Shown here piece after piece: positions 1 through 7,395 of a stretch of DNA of 26,884 bases. The position numbers and the translations under genes are program-made. The stretch lies in the NCBI GenBank assembly GCA_002409285.1, contig DHUT01000039.1, forward strand, positions 1 to 26,884, read 5' to 3'. Position 1 is the stretch's first letter. Each line of letters begins with the position of its first letter. The notes under the pieces were generated by a model, which did not search any database, was not told the origin of the DNA, and saw only the letters and a list, made by a program, of their open reading frames with translations. The DNA comes from Firmicutes bacterium UBA5227 (GTDB taxonomy: Bacteria > Bacillota > Clostridia > Tissierellales > Sedimentibacteraceae).

Positions 1-65
1 ATTATACTAAATAATATAGGATTTACAGAGAACTGACGGGGATATACAGCTCTGGGATTATTAAA

Positions 66-1031
66 ATGGGGGACCAAAGCGTCTTAATTGAAATTGAGAC
101 AGGTTCTCGTAAGGGAGAGAAGGTTTGGGCAAATAATATGCTAACCGGCAGTATGTCGGTTGATAAGATATTTCAGGAGGGGGACAAGGCCTGGGCATTA
201 ATCGGATTTGATGAAGATAACAATATTAATTTTGCAAATATGATAGATCATTACCGCATAGATAAGGAAATTTTTTTAATCGGTGTATTTGCGGTTGTTG
301 TAATTATATTTTCCGGGTATACCGGAGTTCGCACGCTGCTTTCTTTTGCCTTTGTACTGCTTAGTATCTGGAAAATTTTAATACCGGCAATGCTTCATGG
401 GTATAATCCGTTAATGGTTGCATTAATTGTAGGAAATGTACTCACGATTGTTACTCTTCTTCTTGTGGCAAATTTTTCTAAAAAGGCATATGCAGCGATT
501 ATAAGTTCCGTTACTTGTTCTTTAGCCACATGTTTTCTTGCAATTATTTTTGGAAACCTGTTTGACATACACGGTGCGGTTATGGAGGGAGCGGAATCAC
601 TTCTATATGCAGGATTTATGAATATTGATTTAACCTCTATTTTTCAAGCGGGGATATATCTTGCAAGTTCAGGTGCAATACTTGATTTGTCAATAGATAT
701 TTCATCAGCACTTGAAGAGATTGCCGATAACAATCCAGGTGTAACTAAGGCGCAACTTGTAAAATCAGGGCTTAACATTGGAAAATCCGTGGTTGGAAGC
801 CAGACTACAACCTTGCTGTTTGCATATATGGGAAGCTATATAACAGTTATGATGGTATACATGGCACAGGGTACACCAATAATGAATATTTTAAATTCCA
901 AGGCAATCGCGGCTGAAATACTTCATACATTTGTGGGTTGTATCGGTCTTGTTTTAGTGTCGCCGTTGACATCAATAATTTGCGGGTTGATTTATAATAA
1001 GGGCAGTAACGCTGCGTATAGCAGCAAATAA
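66..1031 (+). CDS. YibE/F family membrane protein, N-terminus short
   Basis: This is an integral membrane protein of the YibE/F family (Pfam YibE_F), whose substrate is unknown. Residues 1-60 are a soluble stretch containing ETGSRKGEKVWANN and the family-like NMIDHYRID. About seven to eight hydrophobic segments follow, with the family motifs SIWKILIPA, DIHGAV, LASSGAILDL and MAQGTPIMNILN. Typical members are about 370-400 residues and begin with a signal peptide plus roughly 50 more soluble residues. Those are absent here: an in-frame TAA lies at 12-14, no ATG, GTG or TTG occurs between it and 66, and no good ribosome binding site precedes 66. Either the gene really starts here, or its 5' end is frameshifted or lies before the window. 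Family assignment is strong; start and integrity are uncertain. Confidence 0.8.
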   Translation: MGDQSVLIEIETGSRKGEKVWANNMLTGSMSVDKIFQEGDKAWALIGFDEDNNINFANMIDHYRIDKEIFLIGVFAVVVIIFSGYTGVRTLLSFAFVLLSIWKILIPAMLHGYNPLMVALIVGNVLTIVTLLLVANFSKKAYAAIISSVTCSLATCFLAIIFGNLFDIHGAVMEGAESLLYAGFMNIDLTSIFQAGIYLASSGAILDLSIDISSALEEIADNNPGVTKAQLVKSGLNIGKSVVGSQTTTLLFAYMGSYITVMMVYMAQGTPIMNILNSKAIAAEILHTFVGCIGLVLVSPLTSIICGLIYNKGSNAAYSSK

Positions 1032-1064
1032 TAATGACCGGGCAGCAATTGTTATACTTTTTGC

Positions 1065-1093
1065 TTGTATGTCACACAGGTTTTGGATATAAT
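1065..1093 (+). promoter_or_regulatory. Putative sigma-A promoter for cca
   Basis: TTGTAT (1065-1070), a 17-base spacer and a perfect TATAAT (1088-1093) lie 28 bases before the cca start. The -35 box is only a partial match. The position in the short gap after the YibE/F gene suggests that cca is transcribed on its own. Confidence 0.5.
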
Positions 1094-1120
1094 TAATAAA
1101 AAAGTACAAGAGGGGTTGCC

Positions 1121-2395
1121 ATGGGTTTTTATATAAGTATGCCGGATGAAGTAATAACAGCTTTAAATCTGTTAAATAATAACGGCTTCGAAGCATATAT
1201 AGTCGGAGGCTGTGTGAGAGACAGCCTGCTTGGTGTTGTTCCTAAAGACTGGGACATAACAACATCGGCTGAACCGGAGGAAATAATCCGGTGCTTTAAA
1301 AGCTACAGAACGATAAATACAGGGCTTAAGCACGGAACGGTCACGGTTATTATAAATGGAAGGCAGCTGGAAGTTACAACCTACAGAATCGACGGGAAAT
1401 ATACTGACAACAGGCATCCTGATTCCGTGCTTTTTACCGAAAAAATTTCTCATGATTTAAAACGCAGGGATTTCACCATTAATTCACTTGCATACAACGG
1501 ATGGGGTTTAGTTGATTTGTTCGGAGGAGCCGGAGATATCAGAAACAAAGTAATAAAATGTGTGGGAGAACCGGATGAAAGATTTAACGAAGATGGCCTT
1601 AGAATTTTAAGAGCTTTGCGATTTGCTTCTGTTTTAGGCTTTGATATTGATGAGAATACTTCACTCAGCATTCACAGAAACAAAGGGCTGCTGAACAATA
1701 TTTCAAAGGAAAGGATATCCTCTGAATTCAGCAGGCTTATAACAGGTGTTAATTACCACAATATCATGAAGGGTTACAGGGATGTAATTGAAGTATTTAT
1801 CCCTGAATTGGGTAAGATCAGTGAAGGAGACTGGAATAACATTTTAAATTCAATGAATTTTGCTGATGATGAAGTTCTAAAATTAGCATTGATTTTACAT
1901 AGAACGGGCAGCGGGGCAAATATACTGAAAAATCTCAAATATGACGGTAAAACAATTAAATCAGTTAATGTCATAGAGAATTACAAGGATGAAGAAATTC
2001 TACCTAATAAAATATACATAAAAAAACAGCTTAATAAAATCGGTTATGACAATTACATTAATTTGCTGAAATTTAAAACTGCTGTTTTTATGGGGCAGAA
2101 AAAAAAATATGAGCTTCAGCTTAATAACATAAAAGATGCAGAAACAATTTTAAATGAGATATTAATAAATAAAGAGTGCTGCAATCTGAACATGCTGGCT
2201 GTTAACGGAGAGGATTTGATGAACGAAGGAATTCCTAAAGGAATTCTCCTGGGTTCAGTCTTAAATGAACTTTTAAATCTTGTCATTGAAGAAAAGCTTG
2301 AAAACAACAAAGAGACATTGATTGATTATGTAAGAAAATCAAGAAATTATAATTATGACAATGTTTCATCACACATTACGGATGAACGTCAATAA
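1121..2395 (+). CDS. cca: CCA-adding tRNA nucleotidyltransferase
   Basis: This template-independent polymerase adds or repairs the 3' CCA end of tRNAs in the cytoplasm. The class II nucleotidyltransferase head is clear: GGCVRD at residues 29-34 and the metal-binding pair in KDWDIT (Asp43, Asp45). It is followed by the flexible-loop region HGTVTV, the neck motif RRDFTINSLAYN, and the base-recognition segment NEDGLRILRALRFA. At 424 residues it has the usual bacterial length, and no HD phosphohydrolase motif is seen in the C-terminal part. The ATG at 1121 has AGAGGGG upstream; the alternative ATG at 1139 would only trim six residues. Some bacteria split CC- and A-adding activity between two related enzymes, and sequence inspection alone does not settle which activity this one has, but a single CCA-adding enzyme is most likely. 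Confidence 0.93.
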   Translation: MGFYISMPDEVITALNLLNNNGFEAYIVGGCVRDSLLGVVPKDWDITTSAEPEEIIRCFKSYRTINTGLKHGTVTVIINGRQLEVTTYRIDGKYTDNRHPDSVLFTEKISHDLKRRDFTINSLAYNGWGLVDLFGGAGDIRNKVIKCVGEPDERFNEDGLRILRALRFASVLGFDIDENTSLSIHRNKGLLNNISKERISSEFSRLITGVNYHNIMKGYRDVIEVFIPELGKISEGDWNNILNSMNFADDEVLKLALILHRTGSGANILKNLKYDGKTIKSVNVIENYKDEEILPNKIYIKKQLNKIGYDNYINLLKFKTAVFMGQKKKYELQLNNIKDAETILNEILINKECCNLNMLAVNGEDLMNEGIPKGILLGSVLNELLNLVIEEKLENNKETLIDYVRKSRNYNYDNVSSHITDERQ

Positions 2396-2400
2396 AAAAT

Positions 2401-2625
2401 ATGCTCCGTTCCAGACAGAGTGCAAAAGGTCAAACGATACTAATTGCCGTATCTAAGTGTGTAGGAACATTGACACCAACTATCTACGGGGCATTAGAAG
2501 GAAACCTTTTTATTCTTGTAACAGGTGCGATGTGCTTTACTTTTGATGTTATATATATCATTTCGCTTTACGCCGTAAAACATCAGATACAAGACGTATC
2601 TAAACTGAAAGAAAGGGAGGAATAA
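2401..2625 (+). pseudogene. Fragment of a membrane protein (probable C-terminal remnant)
   Basis: This 74-residue reading frame starts 5 bases after the cca stop and has no ribosome binding site. It encodes two hydrophobic segments (around TLTPTIYGALEGNLFIL and GAMCFTFDVIYIISLYAV), then a charged tail ending KLKEREE. The hydrophobic part reads like the end of a larger multi-pass membrane protein whose 5' part has been lost. A good ribosome binding site (GGGAGG) for the next fragment overlaps its end, so the two were probably neighbours in an ancestral operon. I do not recognise the family. It could instead be a genuine small membrane protein, but its position against the cca stop argues for a deletion scar. 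Confidence 0.5.
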
Positions 2626-2627
2626 TA

Positions 2628-2741
2628 ATGGCATATGCAAAATTATTAGACCAGCCGAGCGATTATGAACGACTTGGAATAAAGCAAGGCGAAGTTTTGA
2701 TGGTTATTCTATGCTCGTGTTTATATTTTATTCAAAAATGA
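2628..2741 (+). pseudogene. Truncated N-terminal fragment, possibly of a CrtC/lipocalin-like protein
   Basis: An ATG at 2628 preceded by a strong site (GGGAGG, 2615-2620) opens a 37-residue frame beginning MAYAKLLDQPSDYERLGIK and stopping at 2739-2741. The excellent initiation signal and the abrupt end suggest the first ~23 residues of a longer protein fused to unrelated DNA. The start resembles, from memory only, the N-termini of clostridial proteins annotated as carotenoid 1,2-hydratase or lipocalin-like (PSDYERxGxKxG). Just past residue 23 another frame reads FYARVYILFKNDITSIS and then a stop, which could be the matching C-terminal scrap after an internal deletion. The family guess is weak; that the frame is truncated is more likely than not. 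Confidence 0.4.
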
Positions 2742-2771
2742 TATTACATCAATTTCTTAGTGCAACGATCC

Positions 2772-3272
2772 TTATTTATAAAAATAAATTGAGTCAAGAA
2801 CTTCATTTATCGTTGTATTATATATTCCGTCAAGTTTTATACTAAAGTCAGAAACATACTCGGGAATAACCTTGATATAACAAAAATAGGTTTCACTATC
2901 AGGTGCCTTGTAAGTAACATATTCATAACCGTTTGCGGTCACACCGGTTGAAGGTATCATAGAGCCAAAGTCCCAATCTATTCTTCTAAAGTCTTTCCAT
3001 GAATTGTTTGTAAATTTATAATTATCATCTGTTTTATAAAGGGACGTAAACCCTTGAAAAACAATTCCAGTCTCATCTCCTATGGGATTCTCACCCACCC
3101 AATGACTCGGTAAGGTTATATTCGCTTTATAAGTATCCGATTCAGCAAGTTTTTCTTTTCCCATAAAACTGAAAAGTATGGTATGTTCTTTTGTGTTATC
3201 TGCCTTTGTACAGCCAAATAAACTGCTTGTTAATAATATGATACAAGTTAATATTATGAATAATCTTTTCAT
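2772..3272 (-). CDS. Small secreted lipoprotein of unknown function
   Basis: This 166-residue protein starts at 3272, where TAGGGGGG gives a strong ribosome binding site; an upstream in-frame ATG at 3341 would fuse unrelated sequence to the signal peptide. Residues 1-21 are a lipoprotein signal (MKRLFIILTC... with lipobox LFGC), so it should be anchored by a diacylglyceryl cysteine on the outer face of the membrane. The mature part has alternating polar and aromatic residues suggesting beta-sheet, including ITLPSHWVGENP, GYEYVTYKAP and DSIYFYK, and no catalytic motif that I recognise. It is transcribed alone, opposite to its neighbours, from its own probable promoter. The function is unknown. 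Confidence 0.75.
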   Translation of the reverse strand: MKRLFIILTCIILLTSSLFGCTKADNTKEHTILFSFMGKEKLAESDTYKANITLPSHWVGENPIGDETGIVFQGFTSLYKTDDNYKFTNNSWKDFRRIDWDFGSMIPSTGVTANGYEYVTYKAPDSETYFCYIKVIPEYVSDFSIKLDGIYNTTINEVLDSIYFYK

Positions 3273-3312
3273 AGATATCCCCCCTAATAAATATTTAATT
3301 ATTGTTATTATA

Positions 3313-3341
3313 ATTATATTTAGTACAAAAAACAATAACAA
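3313..3341 (-). promoter_or_regulatory. Putative promoter of the lipoprotein gene
   Basis: Read on the minus strand, TTGTTA (3341-3336), a 17-base spacer and TATAAT (3318-3313) lie about 40 bases before the lipoprotein start. The surroundings are very AT-rich, so chance matches are possible. Confidence 0.4.
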
Positions 3342-3673
3342 TATTTTGAACAGTTCTGAAAGGTAAATCTCTTTATGACTGCTTAACTTCAGAAAAGTTC
3401 CTTCTAAAAAAAGTTATTCACAGCAAAAAAGCTTGAAAATCATATTCAAGAGCTTTTGGATTTGAAAACTCAGAGCCGTTGTCCGTTAAAATCAATTCCC
3501 CCATGGGGGAATAACTATTAAGTGCTACTATTTATTTTATTATGATCAATTGTATAACTAAATGCAACATAGTGATTTGTAAGACTTAATGAAACTGTGT
3601 TAAACCGATAAGGTTCGATTTAGAATGTCAATCGAGCTAATGCAAAAAAATACAATAATTAAAAAATTGATTG
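3342..3673. other. Non-coding gap with a hairpin and an 18-bp palindrome
   Basis: No credible gene lies between the divergent lipoprotein and Trp-transporter promoters. Two structures stand out. At 3427-3457 AAAAGCTTGAA pairs with TTCAAGAGCTTTT around a 7-base loop, with a 2-base bulge. At 3495-3512 lies a perfect 18-base palindrome (ATTCCCCCATGGGGGAAT) in otherwise AT-rich DNA. Confidence 0.5.
3495..3512. repeat. Perfect 18-bp palindrome
   Basis: ATTCCCCCATGGGGGAAT reads the same on both strands. With no loop it cannot make a stable RNA hairpin without opening central pairs, and no T-run follows, so a terminator is unlikely. Symmetry and position about 160 bases before the T-box promoter fit a dimeric regulator site, but no regulator is identified. 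Confidence 0.45.
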
Positions 3674-3702
3674 TTGACAAATAAAAGTTATGGTGATAGA
3701 AT
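3674..3702 (+). promoter_or_regulatory. Sigma-A promoter of the Trp T-box/transporter operon
   Basis: A perfect TTGACA (3674-3679), 17-base spacer and TAGAAT (3697-3702) precede the T-box leader. Transcription would begin near 3709, some 20-25 bases before the first helix of stem I, as expected for a T-box transcript. Confidence 0.8.
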
Positions 3703-3708
3703 TTGCAG

Positions 3709-3976
3709 CAATACAAAAACAAACTGTTGAAGCGAAGATTAAACTGATATGTGCACTTACAGAGAGCAGGGAAGGATGAGAGCCCTGCAGAACGCAGTAC
3801 AGCAAATGGATCGCCGAGGGTGAGGTGAACGGGTGAGAACACTCTATTATCTGAAACGTATGCCTACGTTACAAGGCAGAAAATGTGATAGCATTTTTGT
3901 TAAAGTGGATTGAATTTCAGTCAATTAAGGTGGTACCGCAGGTCATGCCTGTCCTTTTAGTAGGGCAGGTTTTTTT
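3709..3976 (+). ncRNA. T-box riboswitch, tryptophan specifier (TGG)
   Basis: This leader senses uncharged tRNA(Trp) and lets transcription continue into the transporter genes. Stem I closes with GCGA (3732-3735) and TCGC (3811-3814); the next helix pairs CTGATATGTGCACT with AGAACGCAGTACAG. The specifier loop lies between them, with the 3' side reading CAAA-TGG-A, so the specifier is TGG at 3807-3809. The distal part has the AGAGAGC...GGATGAGAG element flanked by AGGG/CCCT. The conserved T-box core AAGGTGGTACCGC is at 3927-3939, with the TGGT bulge that binds the tRNA acceptor end. In the antiterminator AAGG pairs with CCTT, which competes with the terminator helix. The Trp reading agrees with the TrpXYZ-type genes downstream. 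Confidence 0.93.
3948..3976 (+). terminator. T-box-controlled intrinsic terminator
   Basis: CCTGTCC (3948-3954) pairs with GGGCAGG (3963-3969) around an 8-base loop and runs straight into seven T residues. Its 5' arm shares bases with the antiterminator, so it forms only when tRNA(Trp) is charged. Confidence 0.88.
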
Positions 3977-4008
3977 GTATTTAATATAAATTACGAGGAG
4001 AAATTGAA

Positions 4009-5031
4009 ATGAAAAAAATATTATCAATCATCACAATTATGGCAATGGTTGTTGCATTATTTACAGGATGTGCAACAAGCGCAGAAACTGCAAAACTAAA
4101 AACGGAAGAAACAGCAAAAGAACCGGTAAAAAATTCAGAAGGAAATGATAAAATAAAAATAGGAATAATACAGCCTGTGGAGCATCCGTCCTTAAACCAA
4201 ATCAGGGAGTATATAATCAAGGGGCTTGAAGAACAGGGCTTGAAGGATGAAATTGAAATAACCTACAAGGATGCCCAGGGAGATCCGTCCAATATCAACA
4301 CTATAATTTCCCAGTTTGTGGGAGATGAAATGGACTTCATAGTTCCTGTCGGAACAGGCTCAGCACAAAGTGCGGCTGCCGCCACCAGAGATATTCCGAT
4401 AATATTTGCTGCTGTAAGCTATCCTGTTGAAGCGGGTCTGGTGAAGAACATGGACAGACCGGAAGCAAATATAACAGGAGTATCGGATGCAATAGATGTT
4501 AAACAAATATTTGATTTGGCATTTGAGCTGACACCTGATATAGATACATTTGGATTCATTTATAATAGCGGAGAAGTAAATTCGGCGGCTGCCATTGAGA
4601 AGGCAAAAGAATATTTAGATGAGAAGAAAATTGAATATGTTGAAACAACTATTACAAACTCAGGTGAATTGCTTCAGGCGGCTCAATCTTTGGTTGGAAA
4701 AGCAGATGCAATATTTACGCCTACTGATAACACGGTTGCGTCAGCAATGCCTGTATTATCTGCAGAGGCCGCAAAGGCCGGGATTCCGGTTTATACGGGA
4801 GCAGATTCACTGGTAGCTGATGGTGGCTTTGCAACAGTTGGGGTAGATTACACGGTTCTGGGGAGACAGGTTGCGGAAATGATTAAGAGGGTTATAGACG
4901 GAGAGCCTATTTCTGACATACCTGTTGAAACATTGAAAGAATATGAAAAAATAATTAATGCAACAACAGCAAAACAAGTGGGAGTTGAAATTTCTGAAGA
5001 AGTATTAAAGGAATTCAGGGTTATAGAATAA
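4009..5031 (+). CDS. trpX: Tryptophan ABC transporter substrate-binding lipoprotein
   Basis: This is the extracellular ligand receptor of an ABC importer of the ABC_sub_bind (Pfam PF04392) family. A lipoprotein signal peptide ends at lipobox LFTGC, giving lipidated Cys21; a Lys/Glu-rich linker follows. The mature fold has the two-lobe pattern of type I binding proteins: KIGIIQPVEHPSLNQI opens lobe one, then VGTGSAQSAAAATRDIPIIF, TGVSDAI, FGFIYNSGEVNS, IFTPTDNTVASAMP and VGVDYTVLGRQVAEM. Length (340) is normal. GAGGAG precedes the ATG. The substrate tryptophan is inferred from the Trp T-box immediately upstream and from known TrpXYZ systems; the binding-protein family alone does not prove it. 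Confidence 0.88.
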   Translation: MKKILSIITIMAMVVALFTGCATSAETAKLKTEETAKEPVKNSEGNDKIKIGIIQPVEHPSLNQIREYIIKGLEEQGLKDEIEITYKDAQGDPSNINTIISQFVGDEMDFIVPVGTGSAQSAAAATRDIPIIFAAVSYPVEAGLVKNMDRPEANITGVSDAIDVKQIFDLAFELTPDIDTFGFIYNSGEVNSAAAIEKAKEYLDEKKIEYVETTITNSGELLQAAQSLVGKADAIFTPTDNTVASAMPVLSAEAAKAGIPVYTGADSLVADGGFATVGVDYTVLGRQVAEMIKRVIDGEPISDIPVETLKEYEKIINATTAKQVGVEISEEVLKEFRVIE

Positions 5032-5049
5032 TTTGTACAGGAGGATGAG

Positions 5050-5946
5050 ATGAGTTTAACAGCATTTTTGGGAGCAATAGAATTAGGACTTGTTTATTCG
5101 CTTCTGGCATTTGGAACATTTATATCATTCAGGATTTTAAATGTGGCAGATCTGACGGTTGACGGAAGCTTTGTTTTAGGTGCGGCGGTTAGTGCGGTAT
5201 TCACTTTTCGCGGAATGCCCATAGCTGGATTGCTGCTGGCGGTATCAGCGGGTGCGGCTGCAGGTATTGTTACTGCGGTTCTCCAGACTAAAATGGGTAT
5301 ACAGCCTATACTTTCAGGTATTCTTACCATGACGGGATTGTATACGATTAATCTAATGGTTATGGATGGCAAGGCAAACATACCTTTATTGAACAAAGAA
5401 AGCATATTTACTTATGCATACCGGGTTTTTAATACAGAAGCATATAAAATAATTACATTGCTTATAATTGTGGCGGCTCTGTTTGCGGCGCTGAGCCGGT
5501 TTTTCAAAACACAGCTTGGTTTGTCCATAAGGGCTTCGGGAGATAATGAAGAGATGTGCAGAGCCTCATCAATAGATACAGATTTTGCTAAAATAGTTGG
5601 ATTTGCCCTGTCAAATGCAATAGTAGCATTATCAGGTGCCCTGGTCGCCCAGATGCAGCAGTCCGCTGATATAAACATGGGTGCAGGAATGGTGGTAATA
5701 AGCTTTGCCTCAATTATAATAGGAAGCGTGATAATTAAAAATAAAAATATTATCCTTGGACTTGTTTCGGTAGTAGCAGGCTCCGTAATCTACAGACTCA
5801 TAATTGCATTAATACTGACAACAAACTTTCCTCCCAGCTATTTGAAATTAATATCGTCGCTAATAGTTATAACGGCACTTTCGGTACCGGCTGTCAAAAA
5901 TGATATGGAAATGAGAAAAATGCGAAGGAGGAGTACGCAGTGCTGA
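5050..5946 (+). CDS. trpY: Tryptophan ABC transporter permease
   Basis: This 298-residue membrane protein is the transport channel of the importer, in the branched-chain/ribose-type permease superfamily (BPD_transp_2). It has eight or more hydrophobic segments, and the N-terminal LGLVYSLLAFGTFISFRILN together with ADLTVDGSFVLGAAV is typical of TrpY-like permeases. The segment KTQLGLSIRASGDNEEMCRASSID lies where the cytoplasmic coupling loop that contacts the ATPase is expected. AGGAGG sits a few bases before the ATG, 18 bases after the binding-protein stop. The end of the gene overlaps the ATPase start by 7 bases, so the two are probably translationally coupled. Confidence 0.88.
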   Translation: MSLTAFLGAIELGLVYSLLAFGTFISFRILNVADLTVDGSFVLGAAVSAVFTFRGMPIAGLLLAVSAGAAAGIVTAVLQTKMGIQPILSGILTMTGLYTINLMVMDGKANIPLLNKESIFTYAYRVFNTEAYKIITLLIIVAALFAALSRFFKTQLGLSIRASGDNEEMCRASSIDTDFAKIVGFALSNAIVALSGALVAQMQQSADINMGAGMVVISFASIIIGSVIIKNKNIILGLVSVVAGSVIYRLIIALILTTNFPPSYLKLISSLIVITALSVPAVKNDMEMRKMRRRSTQC

Positions 5947-6713
5947 ATATAGAATCAGTAAGTATGGTATTTAACAAAAATACACCTGACGAGCATAAAG
6001 CTCTGGATAATTTATGTCTGAGTGTTGCGGAAGGTGAATTTTTAACTGTAATAGGGGGAAATGGTGCAGGAAAGTCCAGCTTATTCAATGTTATATCGGG
6101 TAAAATGGTGTGTGATTCAGGAAATATCCTATTGGGAAATGAAAACATCACGTTTATGCCGGAACATAAAAGGGCGGCTTTTATTGGACGGATTTTTCAA
6201 GACCCTATGAAAGGTACAGCTCCGAATTTAACGGTCGAGGAAAATTTGATTATTGCATATATGAGAAACATTAAAAGAAGCATCATGAGCGTGCCTTCTA
6301 AAAATGAAAAAAATTATATAAGAGAACACCTTGCAGCCTTAAACCTTGGACTGGAAAAGCGCATGAATACAAAAATAGGTCTGCTTTCAGGAGGACAGAG
6401 ACAAGCTGTAACACTGGCTATGGCAACACTAATTAAACCTAAGCTGCTGCTCCTCGATGAGCATACTGCCGCCCTTGATCCGCTAAGCGCTGATTCTGTC
6501 CTTGAGCTGACGAAAAAAATAGTGTCGGACAATAACATAACAACATTGATGATAACTCACAACATTTCATCTGCATTAGCATTGGGTACAAGGACAATTA
6601 TGATGGATTCGGGCAGCATTGTACTTGATATCGGCGGAAGTGAAAGGAATGAACTTTCAGTTCATGATGTTCTTCGTGAATTAAGCAGTATAAAAAATAG
6701 AACTGTTGAATAA
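5940..6713 (+). CDS. trpZ: Tryptophan ABC transporter ATP-binding protein
   Basis: This cytoplasmic ATPase powers the importer. All nucleotide-binding motifs are present: Walker A GGNGAGKSS (39-47), signature LSGGQRQA (149-156), Walker B with D-loop LLLLDEHTAALD (169-180) and H-loop His207 in MITHN. The residue after the catalytic Glu is His instead of the more common Pro; I believe this is usual in this subfamily. It starts with GTG at 5940 inside the permease gene, behind GGAGGAG. Length (257) is normal for a single-domain ATPase. No second permease is present, so the expected transporter is a permease dimer with an ATPase dimer. No clear terminator follows. Confidence 0.88.
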   Translation: MLNIESVSMVFNKNTPDEHKALDNLCLSVAEGEFLTVIGGNGAGKSSLFNVISGKMVCDSGNILLGNENITFMPEHKRAAFIGRIFQDPMKGTAPNLTVEENLIIAYMRNIKRSIMSVPSKNEKNYIREHLAALNLGLEKRMNTKIGLLSGGQRQAVTLAMATLIKPKLLLLDEHTAALDPLSADSVLELTKKIVSDNNITTLMITHNISSALALGTRTIMMDSGSIVLDIGGSERNELSVHDVLRELSSIKNRTVE

Positions 6714-6829
6714 CAATGGGCTGATGCCCTCTATTTCCAAAACAGTTTATATAAAAATAGCATTAAATATTACTTAATAAGTGACGATATATAATAATAT
6801 AGTATATAGAGTTGGAGAGGAGACTTATT

Positions 6830-7387
6830 ATGATCACATCTGTTGACAAAGTTAATATGCTGAAATTTGAGACAAGCTCAAAAAAGACCGGAATGGTAAC
6901 TTTTTCGGCAGCACGTTATATGACAATGCTTTCTGCCGCTGAAAAAAAAGGTTCTGTAAGCACATTGAAACGGAACCTGGACAGAGAAGCACAAAAAATT
7001 AAAAACAGCGGAGCAGACAGCGCACAAATAAATAGAGCACTTCAGAAAATAAAATATATAAAGAGAAAAGCAGACGAAAAAATTGTACTTTTAAACCGTG
7101 AGGAAAGGAAAAAAGCAGCTTCTAAGCGTGCAGAAGATATGGGTAAAAAGGAAGAGGCAAAAAAGTTGAAAAAAAGAGTTCATGCGGAAAAATATTTCCG
7201 TAAATCAAATGAGCATGGAAATATTTTAAGAACAGCTCTTACGGAGAAGGATGAATTGAATAAAAATGACTATTCAACCTTTCCGGCAGGCTGTGAAGTA
7301 AGTACCCAACAGCCTGAATTAACACCGGAAAATATATCGTTCGAAGGTGCAGGTATATCGACTTCATCTATTGATATCAAAGCGTGA
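6830..7387 (+). CDS. Highly charged hypothetical protein
   Basis: I do not recognise this 185-residue protein. The ATG at 6830 is chosen because GGAGAGGAG ends about 7 bases before it; an in-frame TTG at 6812 lies upstream of that site. Residues 1-40 hold the uncharged segment GMVTFSAARYMTMLSAAEKK. Residues 45-130 are strongly basic and probably helical or coiled coil (QKIKYIKRKADEKI, ERKKAASKRAEDMGKKEEAKKLKKR). The last 45 residues are acidic to neutral and rich in Ser, Thr and Pro, probably disordered. There is no signal peptide or membrane segment. The gene is alone, separated from trpZ by 116 bases and convergent with the next gene. Its make-up fits a nucleic-acid-binding or scaffold protein, but that is only a guess. 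Confidence 0.65.
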   Translation: MITSVDKVNMLKFETSSKKTGMVTFSAARYMTMLSAAEKKGSVSTLKRNLDREAQKIKNSGADSAQINRALQKIKYIKRKADEKIVLLNREERKKAASKRAEDMGKKEEAKKLKKRVHAEKYFRKSNEHGNILRTALTEKDELNKNDYSTFPAGCEVSTQQPELTPENISFEGAGISTSSIDIKA

Positions 7388-7395
7388 AGGGTATT

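Noticed and set aside
3709..3976. trp leader-peptide attenuator
   Set aside because: No Trp-rich leader peptide; the T-box core and specifier loop explain the region.
5940..5946. Frameshift between permease and ATPase genes
   Set aside because: The 7-base overlap has a GTG start with a good ribosome binding site; both proteins are full length.
6714..6760. Terminator after the Trp transporter (GGGCTGATGCCC)
   Set aside because: A stem of only four pairs without a T-run; too weak to call.
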